The position numbers were made by a program, and so were the translations under genes. 64,000 bases of DNA from Apostichopus japonicus. Taxonomy: Eukaryota; Echinodermata; Holothuroidea; Aspidochirotida; Stichopodidae. The notes under the pieces were generated by a model. The model had not been told where the DNA came from. It saw only the letters and a list, made by a program, of their open reading frames with translations, and did no database searches. Shown piece by piece: positions 24,001 through 35,082 of this stretch; the first letter of the stretch is position 1, and every line of letters begins with the position of its first letter. The stretch lies in contig NC_092569.1 in NCBI RefSeq assembly GCF_037975245.1, positions 35,006,668 to 35,070,667 of the forward strand. The letters run 5' to 3'.

Positions 24001-25216
24001 TAATTGGTTTCATTGTCAAGATGTAATGTCACACTTTACATTGACACCTTGAAAATTAGAAGAGCAATGACATCACAAATGAAAAAAATTGACAATATCC
24101 TATTGTAACTTTTGAACAACAGTATCTCTCACACGGAAGAGGATTTTCGTTAGATTGTTGTCTGAGTTGTCTATCACAATGATTTCTTATACACAAGTTA
24201 CATTTGACAATTTTGTTGTTTTTGCTTCATAACGTATTTATCAAGAAAAATAACGGATAACAGATAAGTCTCATACCAAAAACCCAGCTAAACCAAATTG
24301 AATAAATAGCAGCTAAGAATGTGTAAAAAATAAAATAAAGTTACCACTTAATTGGGGATTCCGATGGGAGAGACCTTTCATGTAGTTCTCGAACTCGCAT
24401 ATGCCTGTTTGTTTTAAAGAACAAAGGCACGAAATAAGAGAATAAAAAAAATGAAAACAAAGACTATCTATACACTAATCTTTATCACCTCTCATCCCCA
24501 AAACTGCCTAATACCTCAGAGACACCCATACACACAGAGAACACAGTATCTACTATAAATCTTCAAATTTTGTACCACAGTAAAAACCGGATCCTGCTAT
24601 AAATCGGTAGCATGTGCTATTAGGATTACAGTAAGTACTAAGGATATGTTTATTCCCGAAAAATCCAGTTTGATGCATTTTTGGTAAAAAAAACTGGTAA
24701 AAAAACTTGAAAATTTAACGTAATTACTTTAATCTCTGTGTGAATCAGTGGTCAGAGAAGCTCGTTACATTTCAATCACAACAGTACATCGTAAGGTTGG
24801 TCTAGAATAATTTTATATCAGATATATTAGCTGTCATCATCACTGTGGTTAGGCCAGTAGCCCTTGCTCGCTGGCAGCAACATATTGGGCGAGATGTAAT
24901 TCCAGATAACAAGCAACGCAATATTCAATTGAGTGTATTTATCTGCAAGTGTACTTATGTCTTACAACTTTCATCAGAAAGTTGTTTGAGAAAGAAAAAC
25001 TTATAAATCATAGTAAATAAGTACAAGTAATATGAGCAGACAAGTTAGCTTTAAGTTAATGGAACTTCTTAGTTGATACGCATTTTACATTATAAACCAA
25101 ATATATAAAAGAAAAGAAAAATAATAAAACCTACCCATAGCCAGCGAAATGTGGATGATATTAGCATAAAGTAAGACAGCAGTTATTGCAAGATTCCGAT
25201 TGGGAAACTTTGCCAT
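17803..25216 (-). CDS. FREP gene B: signal peptide-stalk-TIL-EGF-fibrinogen, 458 aa
   Basis: Complete spliced gene. Exons in transcript order are 25216-25135, 24404-24348, 23228-23160, 21724-21668, 20901-20833, 20324-20110, 19499-19209, 18750-18483 and 18071-17803. The total of 1377 nt is 459 codons with no internal stop. All introns are GT-AG. The product is probably a secreted lectin-like protein. It has a signal peptide (aa 1-27), a short Cys-containing N-terminal segment, Ser/Thr stalk modules to about aa 111, TIL at 112-183, half-VWC/EGF plus FBG start at 184-280, and FBG at 281-458. Ca-loop residues 'STHDSDNDND' are present. The start is the ATG that opens the hydrophobic leader, and it is conserved in gene D. 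Upstream of it sits a Kolobok-like transposon, 582 bases away, which may have altered regulation. Ligand is unknown. Confidence 0.9.
18185..18300. repeat. GAC/GAT-rich low-complexity tract in the FBG intron
   Basis: A run of GATGAC, GAAGAC and GACGAT units in the last intron of gene B. Genes C (about 39345-39465) and D (about 57612-57720) have the same tract with different lengths. Translated frames are acidic and look protein-like, but they lie in an intron. Confidence 0.85.
18483..18750 (-). CDS. Gene B exon 8: FBG N-terminal half
   Basis: 268 nt, phase 0 in and 1 out. The acceptor is TGTTTAG before TTTTTTCAGCTCCGC. A second AG lies just inside it, but only the first keeps the 'WTFFQLRVD' frame. 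It encodes 'FFQLRVDNKGFYDNW', 'SHWLGNDRLANLTAQ' and 'GSYTGSLG'. Confidence 0.9.
19209..19499 (-). CDS. Gene B exon 7: half-VWC/EGF and FBG start
   Basis: 291 nt, phase 0-0. It encodes 'MDCTETCSCENDVLVC', 'CSEHATC', the EGF-like 'MSCDCNVNYMGNGTVC', and the FBG first strand 'DCQDLYDNG' and 'PFEAYCKDGWT'. The NGT/NYT sequons suggest N-glycosylation. Confidence 0.92.
20110..20324 (-). CDS. Gene B exon 6: TIL domain
   Basis: 215 nt, phase 1 in and 0 out. It encodes 'TTPPCPLNQVF', 'DCVCQITC', 'GCHINC', 'TCVCPAGF' and 'CIPESACGCYH', with eleven Cys in TIL spacing. Because the two ends differ in phase, this exon cannot be skipped or lost without a frameshift. Gene C has lost exactly this exon. Confidence 0.92.
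20833..20901 (-). CDS. Gene B exon 5: Ser/Thr stalk module
   Basis: 69 nt, phase 1-1. It encodes 'RMSTDNFLQSTSSPVTTAIT' and then TE. There are two copies in gene C (44360-44292 and 41356-41288), so this is a duplicating module. Confidence 0.85.
21668..21724 (-). CDS. Gene B exon 4: Ser/Thr stalk module
   Basis: 57 nt, phase 1-1. It encodes 'STSPKSTLQSSTKLITTT'. The gene C counterpart (45312-45256) has an in-frame stop at the equivalent of 'LQ'. Lacking Cys, it is a spacer, and it could be skipped without a frameshift. Confidence 0.78.
23160..23228 (-). CDS. Gene B exon 3: acidic stalk module
   Basis: 69 nt, phase 1-1. It encodes 'DGQNNGMFDDTSPEVSSMM' followed by SNT. It is conserved at 42947-42879 in gene C and absent from gene D. 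Confidence 0.82.
24348..24404 (-). CDS. Gene B exon 2: N-terminal segment of the mature protein
   Basis: 57 nt, phase 1-1. It encodes 'ICEFENYMKGLSHRNPQL' right after the signal peptide. The single Cys could make an intermolecular disulfide (inference). It is identical in amino acids to the gene D exon at 61516-61460, and unlike exon 2 of gene C. Confidence 0.85.
24531..24742. repeat. MITE-like foldback element, copy 1 (half deleted)
   Basis: The ends CACACAGAGAACACAGTA and, reverse-complemented, CACACAGAGATTAAAGTAAT are terminal inverted repeats. The left arm carries ACCACAGTAAAAACCGGATC and GCTATTAGGATTACAGTAAG. The matching right arm, present in the other copies, is mostly missing here. 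It lies in intron 1 of gene B, at the same place as copy 3 in gene D. Confidence 0.8.
25135..25216 (-). CDS. Gene B exon 1: signal peptide
   Basis: 82 nt from ATG to an ATGG|GTAGG donor. The translation starts 'MAKFPNRNLAITAVLLYANI', continues 'IHISLAM', and is followed by a split Gly codon. It has a basic n-region, a hydrophobic core and a likely cleavage site near 'SLA'. No other upstream in-frame ATG keeps this pattern, and gene D has the same start. Confidence 0.88.
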
Positions 25217-25797
25217 GTCCGTGAATTTCTGGCAATGCTTTCTTATAGAAGGAAAGTCGCTATGCTATAAGTAATACAGAAAGAGGTTTGCGTGTTTGCA
25301 ATTTTCATTATGGCAGTAAATAATCTAGTGCACTGCTACAAAGGTTATCCGTACCTCTATCAAACTAGAACACTAGTAAACAAATTCGGTTATATGTCAG
25401 TTTAGGCCCATACGTACTTCAACATTAGTTTCTTGTTTTTTTCATTCATGAACATTGATCGAATGTGATCTGGTTTAATGAAGAAATTGTGTTACGAAAA
25501 CAAGATTTAATGAGTTTGCGGCGAACAAGGCTTACACCACATACATCATCAGGTAGCTTAAAACGCGATATAACAAGAAGATAAAAAACCTGTACTAATT
25601 CTTAATAAACAATCAGATATCCAGGGCAAGTTTTAAGTTGATATTGTAAAGTAATATTTATAATATGGAAATTATTTTAGATATTGGTTCATTCTAATCT
25701 TACTTTTGTCGATTAGATGTGTAGCTATTGATTATTTTAAGTTTGATCTACATAATCAAATATTCCGCTATTCAATTCATGGTTGGCTAAATATTAA

Positions 25798-25815
25798 AGA
25801 GGCGTGGTCGTGACG
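25798..25815 (+). repeat. Left TIR of Kolobok-like element
   Basis: AGAGGCGTGGTCGTGACG matches the right end at 12 of the first 13 bases (AGRGGCGTGGTCG). It is preceded by the TTAA target copy. Confidence 0.9.
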
Positions 25816-25871
25816 TAGTGGCTTTTAGAATATTTCTTCTGGACGTCAGAGTTTGGTACAGTACATTTCTC

Positions 25872-25893
25872 TGACGTCACGAAGGTGACGTCA
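25872..25893. promoter_or_regulatory. Paired TGACGTCA (CRE-type) palindromes
   Basis: Two perfect TGACGTCA octamers, at 25872-25879 and 25886-25893, lie 75-95 bases inside the left TIR. This site binds CREB/ATF factors in animals. Position suggests the element's own promoter, or an imported one pointing either way. Function is inferred. Confidence 0.5.
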
Positions 25894-26949
25894 CTCAGTA
25901 CTTTTACGAATGATCACCGCGACGAACATCGGCAACTTTCTCCTGTATGCAGTCTGCTACATGTACAGTTTCATATAGGGAAAGCCCAGTACACAATGAA
26001 GGGAGTGACTGTTTTATTGACAATAGGCTACCGTGAATTAGATATTTAAAGCGGAAATTAAAAGAACGGAGGTCAACATCGGTTCTTCTTTCCGACGCTT
26101 TGATGAGTGGGTTCGACGGAAAAAAAAGGCTTCGAGACGAAACGAGGTGAATTTAAAGAAAGTCGAGGGATAGGTGACAAAGACCTAACGGTTTCCTCAA
26201 CACATTGTGGACACCTCCTTGAATGTCATCTCACTGCATGTCGTTTTTGCTGGTAAGTGCGTAACTTTCAGCATGCATAAACTTTTAAAAATGTTTGATA
26301 TGCCTAGGTCCTCCAACCATAGGTGAACAAGTCATACATTGATGTAGGCCTATAACTGAAAGTCAATTGCTTTCTCTCGATCAAGGTGAAGCAAGTACAT
26401 ACAGTATTCCAAGAACCTTTCAAATAATTGATTAGGAATAGGCTCAGGCCTAATTTTCGTTGCTAAAGCCTCGAGGCCTAACTTCTTTGTGTAGGTTTTA
26501 TTCTGTCAAGGGACCTCTTTGGACTTATTTTTAGTTATGGGCAATATCAGCATTGATTTACCTCTATGATGAACTGAAGTAGTGCCAGGGCTTTATTTTC
26601 TCAGTTTGAAACTTGTAAGATTGTATCTGAGGACAGTTTACCCTCTCATCATGAGAACAGGTGTAAAATATGTTTAGATCGAACTTGAGGTTTCCCCCTC
26701 CCACACAAGATATATTCACGTTGAAGATATATTCTAATTAGTAGGAGTTGTATGTGGATCACCAGTTAACTACAAGTTTGCATGATAAATTGCCTAGCTG
26801 GTTGTATTCAATTGCTGGAGTCACATCAGACCAAAGTTGATGAAGACTTATACATAAAAACATGTTGTTCTGTTAAGTAGCCTAAGTGGTGTGAGTGAAA
26901 TTTGTGCTTTGACAGCCCTTGCAACTGCTTGTTTTTGTTACACTTTGTT

Positions 26950-29834
26950 GAAGGTCGTTTCACAGTGATGAAGAAGGTATTGCAGCCCTATCCCATGGTG
27001 AAGAAGAACTATTGTGTATTGATGAAGGGTGAGTATATAGTAAAGACTATCACATAGTTACTCTATGGAAGTTTCTATGGATACAGTTATCAGTGTAATT
27101 TAAATGGAATATAACTTGCAAGTTAACAGTGCTGTACAGTGTGGAGCCAGCCATAGGCTACCGTCAAGTGAGGAACTATTTTCATTCTCATTTAAAGTTT
27201 CAAGAAAAGAAGAAGAAAATCAGTTAGAGTAAGCTAAGCTAAGGCCTACGGTTTCATGTATGACCTATTCCATAGTGAAGTTGGGGTATACATCCTGCTT
27301 AAATACTCTGCTAAATGTGGTTTATTAGGTCAACAATTTTGGCCATTGAAAATTCCTATATTCCATGCTTTACCAGAACTATACAAAATATTCATTACAA
27401 TCTTCCCTGCCTATAGCAAATTCCACCAAGAGTACCCTGTTTTAGGCAAAAACAACACGGGAGATTGAATATCTACAGGTGTAGGTAATGCTAGCCATAC
27501 TGAACGCCCCTTTGCACAAATTCATGATGAAACACACTGTACTATTTCAGTGGTCAAGCCAAATTTGTCTTCACACAGGCAAGTACTGTATTGTTGGCCA
27601 TTATAGCACTTGTGTCTACAACCATGTGGTGATTGTCAATTAATTAGGTGTACTCAAGGATGATTCCTAGTGCCAGTACTTGCCAATTTGGGGAAGTTTG
27701 TGCTATCAAGTAACAAAGTATTAATGCTCAAGTGAATTTTGAGGAGGAATCTTTGCCATGTTAAATAATTCACTGGTTCGTGAATTTCTTTGTCAGGTTT
27801 TCAAAAGTAGCTCTAAATTTTGGCATGTCAACATGGGGAGAAAGGCCATAAGAGGGGGGGGGGGTTGTTAGGAATATAAATATTTTGCAAGAGAAGAATG
27901 CTGAGTTTAAGAGTTATTCTTCTTTCTGAAGCTGACCTTGGTTGTTGTGCTTCAAACTTGCTACAAGAGAACATGATACATGTGAAAACAGAGGTTACCC
28001 CTGGCCCCCACAATATCTCCCTATTTTATGCCCCTTGCATGTCAAGTATACCACACTGCCCCCCCCCCACCCCACAAAAAAAAATACAGATACCATGACT
28101 GAACTGTTGTGCCTCTGCACTTACATTACAGTACTGATGCAAATAGGCGTCAATAATCTATTACTAATATACCTGTTGACTGAATTTTTGGATTTTCTTT
28201 TCCCAGAGAATTACTCCCTAATGAAACTGTAGGGAGTGAGGTGTTCCCCCAGAGCTTGAGATGGACTCCTCAGAAATACAGAGTGAAGAGTCTCTTCCAG
28301 ATAACTACCCCTCAGGGGAAACTCTTGGTATAATTGAGGAAGCGAAATGTTTTGTATCTATAAACAAATTGTTAGAACTGCTGAAGTTAATACATGGGGA
28401 GTACTGCACACACACTAACTGTACTAAAATAATATCTTATCAATGGAGTGCTATTGGTACAGCAATGATTTTTTCTTGGAAGTGTGAAGATGGCCGGCCA
28501 TGTGTGTGGAAAATAGTACTCACAAAACAGATTTTGTGGTATCTTTTCAGGTAACATTCAAATTTCGTCAGCTGTAACCATTTCAGGAAACAAGTATTCT
28601 AAAATGGCTTTGTATTTTAAAGTTTCCAATTTTTGTGTGTGTAAGCAACACAACATTTCTACGTGTTGAAAGGTTGTATGTAACTCCAGCTGTTACAGCT
28701 ACTTGGCAGAAGGTCCAAAAGGCAGAATTCTGCAAACTTAAAGACAGAGGTTTATGTGTAGCAGGAGATGCTAGAACAGAATCCCTTGGGCATTGTGCCC
28801 AATACTGTACTTACAGCTTCATGGATGAAGATTCTTAAAAAATGTTGCATTTAGAGGTAGTTGATGTTAGGGAAGTAGGGGGGAAAGTCCAAACATGGAA
28901 AGAGTTGGATTTGAGAGAGGATTGGATTTTTAATGAAATAATTAAAAATCTGTGAAGTAGTGACAGATGCCCATGTTCTGATAAAGGCACTGCTAAAAAA
29001 GTGTACAATATATGATGGAATTTCTCATCAAGTGGATGTTTGGCATGGGGCAAAGAACCTTGTCTGGAAACTCTCTAACGTAGCAAATGCCAAAGAGAAC
29101 ACTGATCTGCACTTATGTATGCCTGCTATAACGTAATCATTTCTGGTACTCCACTAAAGAGTGCGGCGGTAATGATATCAAAATCAAGTCAATTTGCTGT
29201 CACTTCTTCACCACATTGTAGACGAACACCAGTGGTTGTTGTCAATTGATGGTACACCAGGTGAATGTAGTCATCACCACTTATGTGAAAACGACCATAG
29301 TAAGCCATATCTAAAGAAGGGATCACCGTCACATGAAGCCCTTAGGTCTGTCATACTCAAGAAGCAATTTCTGAACACTTTTCCATATTACAAAATTTCA
29401 AGCAAACTGGTTCTCTTGAATCATTTCACAATCATATGCTAATGTATGCCAATAAACGTTGTGCTTATTCTTATGATGGAGATGTAACTAGAATGCTACT
29501 GGCTGCTATTGATCACAACTATCACATTGAACGAGCATATGGTTCAACTGTTGATGGCTAACCAATGTATCGGGCAAAGTATAGTAAAAGATCAAAACAA
29601 TGGGCACCTCAAAAATTGCCTAAGGCTTTTGGTTACATTCCTGAATTGATGAAAACTGTCTTTCTGCTCAGACAAGAGAATCAGTGCCATTTATCGGCCA
29701 GAGTAGGCCTACCTGAAGATCACCCAAAAATCATCAAACCAAATATTAGCAGCGCTCCAAAGCCTAGTATGAGTGTTTTACTTGCACAGTACCAGTCTAG
29801 ATTTGCAAGTTCAGCTGACATGGGGCATTCCTAA
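26950..29834 (+). pseudogene. Decayed Kolobok-like transposase
   Basis: Several pieces in order match a transposase type I recognise from marine-animal DNA transposons. A possible exon at about 26966-27030 ('GIAALSHGEEELLCIDE') ends in GTGAGT. At 28261-28554 come 'CTHTNCTKII' and 'GTAMIFSWKCEDGRPCVWKI', a zinc-finger-like region. At 28740-28838 is 'GLCVAGDARTESLGHCAQYC' and then TYSFMD, the usual G-D-x-R-x-D-S-x-G-H motif with changes. At 28960-29100 is 'VTDAHVLIKALL' and then 'VDVWHGAKNL'. At 29194-29834 are 'HQWLLSI', 'GSLESFHNHMLMYANKR' and 'RMLLAAIDHNYH'. Frame changes and stops between the pieces (for example after 29442 and near 29560) show it is dead. Confidence 0.7.
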
Positions 29835-30649
29835 GCTACAATGGTTAATTAAGGAAACGGAATGCAGTTTTATTTCACTTGAATTTTTATTGATTAGCAC
29901 TCTTAATGGCTCGAAGAGATGTTACATAAAGTTAAGTCTTGATGTGTGCTAAATTTACTAGTTATTTAAAGACTCCCTACTTTACTCGTTCATTTGATTT
30001 AAATCCACTTTAATATTACTATGTTACAAGTCAAGCAAAGCATGTTCTTTGATTTTCATGTCAAAAACAGAGCCCTTGGATTACATTCAATACCATTTTA
30101 TACTTGTAACACACTTGATGCCTTAAAGTCTAAAGTATTGCCACTGAGTTTTGCATGCATCTGAGGTGGCAAACTGCAGTCTTATCCAGTGGTGAGTAGC
30201 ATTTAGTCAGAACTTCTATCTAGACTAAGAACATATTATTGTAATGGTTAAACATGCAGGTGAATGGGGCTTTTAGTAGGGTTATGATGTTCTAGTATCT
30301 TTGTTAGACTACCTACTGTAGTCCAGCCCCTGTAATAGATGAAACTTGGCTGTTTAAGAGGTCATTTATCAAAATTAAAAGTAGTACAATCTTGGCAACT
30401 TGGTCTGATAGTATTCATGGTTTTTAACTGTCTATAACACATCACAATGGCTGTGATAATACTTCATTTTTGAGAGAAAGAAAAGAGAATACATTGTCAT
30501 CAACTATATTTGAACTTTTATACCTTTATTTGGAGTGCTCACATCTGTAATATTTGGATCTGCATTTGCTATTTGTCACCTACAGGTACATTCTAACTTT
30601 TTCCCCTGATTGTGTCGTTTCATACCTTTCAAAACATGAAATAAATATT

Positions 30650-31040
30650 TTACCTTTCAGCATAATTTGCAAACTTCTTTCACTCCTTGGAAGAACAATA
30701 ACACCCCTTCCCCTCCACCCTGCTTAGGTTACCACTCTCTATAAACTTGAAAACAATGAAATAATCAGTTAACATTCAACAATGTTTCACTGCTTGGAGT
30801 AACAAAAACTCCTCCCACAGCCCCACCCACCATCATCCCACATAGGTTACTACTGTCTATAAACAAACGAAAGAAATTACCATCACTCTACCAAAGGTTG
30901 TTGATAGGATTGAAATCCCTATCACAAACCATGAAGTAATCAGTTTACCTTCAACAATGTTGCACTTCTTGGAGTAACAGTAACCCCTCACCCCTCCCCC
31001 CCCCCTGCTCTTCCCCCATCACCCCACTCTTATCACTATC
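30650..31040. repeat. Tandem ~130-150-bp repeat inside the transposon
   Basis: Three imperfect units, each with TTTCACT-CTTGGA(G)AA or TGCACTTCTTGGAGTAACA, a C-rich stretch, and TAGGTTAC-ACT-TCTATAAAC. No coding signal. Confidence 0.7.
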
Positions 31041-32394
31041 ACTGTGCCAATATGGTTTCTTTTCAAATTGTTTTCTCTCTTAATCGATGAGGTTGTTGCC
31101 AGGATTGAATCCTACATATTGTCCGTCCACAGATGGAAATCTTTCCCTTATCATTAAGATGCAACAGGATGGCAATACCATTCTATTTCCTCTACCTAGG
31201 CGACCAAACTTCCAGTAAATAAAATTTCTGTAAGCATAATGTCTGTAGTTCCTGTTGGTTCTGTTTTCTTCCAAAGCAAGATCATCCTCTCGCATGCGCA
31301 TATTTACACCCAAGATGTGTGCATTAAGGCAAATATCACTAAATGCATCCGAGTAAGTTACACATTGTTGCACCCTGTTTGTGCAACACTTCTTTTCCAC
31401 ATCAGTTAGCATCTCTACACATTGCAGACATTTCACGAGAAGCAGTCACTTCCTCAGTTTGGTTTGGCACAGTGAGATCACTGTGAGCATCTGGGTTTCT
31501 GCGGAGCTCTACTGCAACCTGCTCTAACTGTTCTCATGACAACCCTTGTACATCTGTTGGACAATTGAAAACAGCTTGTTTATTTCTTCAGTACAATCAT
31601 GAACATATTAAGGGATAGCAGGGCAATTGGCTGCTAGTAAAATTGCAGAATATTTTTTGGGGTCAAACTCACTACCTCATAACACTCTGAATGGTGAAAT
31701 TTTGAATTTTTGGTATTTTGTGAATGCATGTGGAACACAGCAGAGTGAATGATGCAATCATGGCACTATTTATGAGCTATTTCATTCCACAAAAATGTCA
31801 CATTTTCAGCCACTGGAATATCCCTTTAAGAAAGAATTGAACACAAACATTTCATTTGATTTCATACCAAAAAATTCGGACCGCAGCCATTCACGTGAAA
31901 CAAAACATAATACTCATCTTGATAGATAACTAGTTTGGTTATCATTGAAAGAGACAAAATGTGGTTTTCTTTGATTTCACAAAGACTGACATTCCTCAGA
32001 AGCTATACTTTCATTTTCTAATCTTTATTTACTTAAAACCTTGAAATCTGACATATTTTGGAATGTTAAATTTTTATCTGGAAATGTATTATGAGTTTGA
32101 ATTTCATTAAACATTAATATTTTGAATGAATATCTGGTGTGGATAAATTATTTTGGGATTATGAATGGGGGGGGGGGGTGGTTCAGCCCAATCATCATGC
32201 ATGGTGACATCACATAGTTTGCTTCTGTTAGGGAACTTCATAAACCTGTAATATTGGCTGCAATCTGAATATCACTCTCTGGAGATTTCAAGGTGTGTCT
32301 GACACTAAGGTGTCCAACTGCACCAATGTATGTGTGACAATATTCTTTGTTATAAGAATTCGGTACAACATAAATTATAAATAGAAAAATAAGC

Positions 32395-32575
32395 AAATAT
32401 TGGTCTTGATAACAGTGGGCACAGTTGCACATTGTAACATCAACTTGTACAACATTGTATTATATGCATCATAAAATCTGGACAAATTTTGGTCTGATAA
32501 CATTGGCAGTTGCCCATTGTGACATAACCTTGTACTACGGTACATTATTATATGCATCATAATCTGCATATGTAT
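32395..32575. repeat. Tandem ~95-bp repeat
   Basis: Two copies of TTGGTCT-GATAACA-TGG-CA-TTG-CATTGT followed by TTGTAC-AC and TATTATATGCATCATAA. Within the transposon, no coding signal. Confidence 0.7.
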
Positions 32576-32924
32576 GATTTTTGTGGTCTATGATCATCAA
32601 CGTAATGTCAATATTTAGTAAAGTGGAAAGTGTGTGCTATGCCAACCTGAAGTTGAGATTCATTGTTGTTTGAAGCCACATTCTGCTACCCAGGTGCACT
32701 ATCATCTTCACCTGCTGCATGCTCATTTGGTGAGACCTCACTATCACCAGTGTCTGACAAATCCTGTATAAAGAAAAAAAAATCAAAAGACACTTATGAA
32801 TGCTACATTTCTAGCATGGCTTGCTTTGAGCCTGTTTGAGTGTAGATATCAGATGACGATGCTCTAGATATCATTATATATGGGCTTTAATCTGTCAGGA
32901 CAGTTGTTATTCATACAGAGTATA

Positions 32925-33195
32925 GCTCCCCTGCTCGCACCCCACGGTAAAGAATCACTGCTGTGCGTACAGTATTATACCAGCAATACCCCTTTAGTAC
33001 TAGATTCTTACCAGGTTTGTATCAGGGCTTGCCATGCTGGTCACAACCATCCCCTAATCCCTGACTCGCACCCCACGGTATATAACCACTGCTGTATCTA
33101 AAGTACTTTACCAGCTTAATTATAGTCCTAGATTATTACCATGTTTGTATCAGGGCTTGCCATGCTGGTCACAACCATCCCCTAATCCCACAACC
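32925..33195. repeat. Tandem ~130-bp repeat
   Basis: Two copies of CTCGCACCCCACGGTA, then ACTGCTGT, TACCAG, TAGATT-TTACCA, GTTTGTATCAGGGCTTGCC and ATGCTGGTCACAACCATCCC. Non-coding part of the transposon. Confidence 0.8.
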
Positions 33196-34343
33196 ATCCC
33201 CTAATCGCCCACTCTCCAAAGCAATGTCATATTCTCGTTTAACCCTATTTATGTCAAGCGCCCAAGCCTATAGGGCTACTTTTATTTGGTTTATAGTTAT
33301 AGGCATAGCCTAGGCCTATATATACACTTAACTTACTAGACTTAGCCTAGGCCTAATATAGTAATAATAAATAAATAATTTCTTAGCTGATGAAATAAGG
33401 CCCTGTACATTAAACTTCAAATTGTAAGTGCATTTGCCACCCTCCCTTCCAACCATGCATTATATTTGACGATTCGTTTGCACACCGAGAGCACCATTAC
33501 CCTTCGCCTTGTACCATTACATTATAGACCTAGGCCTAGGCTTACTAATGACACATTTAGGCCTAGCCTACCTTAACCTAGACGCTGTGTTGACAGTTAT
33601 TAACTTACCGTAGGTTTCTTCTGGCAAGCTTTCCTTTTTGTCCCACAAGTACAGAAAGAATTGCAGTAGGCCCCTAGTCCCTTGCACGGACACCCAGCTC
33701 CTGCTCGGCCCCTTGTCCTAGTGCTGGGCTGTCTCTGACAGGTGTTATTACAATTACAACATTCCACCGGAAAATTGTGAATCCCATGATGATTGTTACT
33801 CTAGTTCAGATGACATCTTTGTTTGTAATTTTCAAAGACGTTTTTTCGAAATCCACAAAATGTACGTTCGATTGAATGTCTCGGCGGTGGTACTGTCATA
33901 TGTTGAAGGCGAGTTGTCAACTGGCTGCCTGTACTGTAAGTCTGTAAACACACATACAGCAACGGTTCCGATTCGGTTAGTGCGATGAGGACTGTACATT
34001 ATGTAGCGCATGCACTTCATATTGCCGCTGTGGCAACAGCGCCTGTGTTTTGCACACATGTGTTCGGCAGACTTCTTGGAAATTAGTGGTCAGATACCAT
34101 TTATACTTCTCTCTTACCTAAAGTAGAATCCATCTTACCAGTCACTTCCGATCTTTACGCATAGTGTAATAATTTAGGATATTGTAAATTATATATTTTA
34201 AAATTTTAAAAGCTAGACATTGAATACTGAAAACGAATTTATTTTTTCCCATGTGAAAACCTCTTACATCACAATGAACAATGGCGTTTGGCAACAAACC
34301 TTAAACCAATGAGAAAATTGAAAAATAAATTGCTGTCGATATT

Positions 34344-34362
34344 TCATGACGACCACGCCCCT
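34344..34362 (-). repeat. Right TIR of Kolobok-like element
   Basis: Reverse complement reads AGGGGCGTGGTCGTCATGA. It is followed by the second TTAA (34363-34366) and by sequence that aligns directly with unit D. Confidence 0.9.
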
Positions 34363-34599
34363 TTAACTTGTGTTTGTTGACCTTTGAGGCAAGCTTACTG
34401 GTCAATTCACGTTCATTCTTTTAATTCATTACTTAAGTAATATGAGTGTCATTTGAAGGGCACCATTCAGTAAATACACAATTGGTTTCAATTTATAACT
34501 CATGCTCTATGAAAGTGAAATCATAGTTAGCAAGCCGCCATTAACCAAAGTGAAAACAACTCTGGCTGTATAATATACTTAAATGTAAGACAGATGGAA

Positions 34600-34805
34600 A
34601 TTAAAATTGCCTTAAAATTGCTAATTTGTACTATTAAACTTGCCATGAAAGTGCCAATTTTGTACTATAAAATATGCCAAGAAAGTGCTCATTTGTACTA
34701 CAAATATGCAATGAAAATGCTAATTTGTATTATAAATATTGCCATGAAAGTGATAATTTGTATCATAAAACTTGCCATGAAAGTTTTAATTTGTACTATA
34801 GAACG
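34600..34805. repeat. Tandem ~30-bp repeat
   Basis: About six imperfect units of the form TGCCATGAAAGTGCTAATTT followed by GTACTATAAA. The long frame over this region (rich in Ile, Cys and Met) is produced by the repeat. The homologous array near gene D is at 63200-63365. Confidence 0.85.
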
Positions 34806-35082
34806 TAAAGAGGATCTAGATGTATTCAATGTGTTGACACTAATATATATCACAATTAGGTTTATGCATCTTTTTAATAATGGTTTTTGTTTTCAATTAA
34901 TCAGGTGGAGGATTTGTAAATTAAAGTGTCTCGACGGCACATGCTGCCAACCAGTCAATTGTTACATTAATTTTCGATGTAAGCATTTTGTTCTGTTTTT
35001 TGTGTGAAGCCTTGTCAAAAAGAGTATCACTGCTCTGGAAATTACAAGTATAACGACGCGACGATGATTGTTTTCACCCGAT

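Larger units (their letters stand above)
31080..33790 (-). pseudogene. Transposon gene with CXC-type Cys region and P2X7-ballast-like domain
   Basis: Minus strand, convergent with the transposase. The first exon ends at about 33610 at ACG|GTAAGT and encodes 'AGCPCKGLGAYCNSFCTC' and then GTKRKACQ, a CXC/tesmin-like Cys cluster. A second piece (32756 to about 32670, after a TATACAG acceptor) encodes the acidic 'DLSDTGDSEVSPNEHAAGED' and soon stops. The third (31440-31080) encodes 'KCLQCVEML', 'KKCCTNRVQQC', 'DICLNAHIL', 'YRHYAYRNFIYWKFGRLG', 'VLPSCCILMIRERFPS' and 'GQYVGF'. This is the Cys-rich zinc-binding fold that forms the ballast of vertebrate P2X7 receptors. A frame change at about 31436 and the early stop suggest decay, or that I have missed splice sites. 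Confidence 0.7.
25798..34362. mobile_element. 8.57-kb Kolobok-like DNA transposon, TTAA TSD
   Basis: The left terminus AGAGGCGTGGTCGTGACG and the right terminus, reverse-complemented, AGGGGCGTGGTCGTCATGA are inverted repeats. TTAA flanks both sides (25794-25797 and 34363-34366). Unit D has the empty site AATATTAACTTGTGTTTG (about 62955-62970) with one TTAA, so the boundaries are exact. TTAA targets and this style of transposase point to Kolobok; piggyBac is less likely because of the protein. The element carries a decayed transposase (+) and a second, convergent gene with CXC and P2X7-ballast-like domains (-). It lies upstream of gene B. Confidence 0.9.

Noticed and set aside
34594-35007. 137-aa frame with Cys-rich end
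   Set aside because: Most of it comes from a 30-bp tandem repeat; the frame is not kept through the homologous array near gene D.
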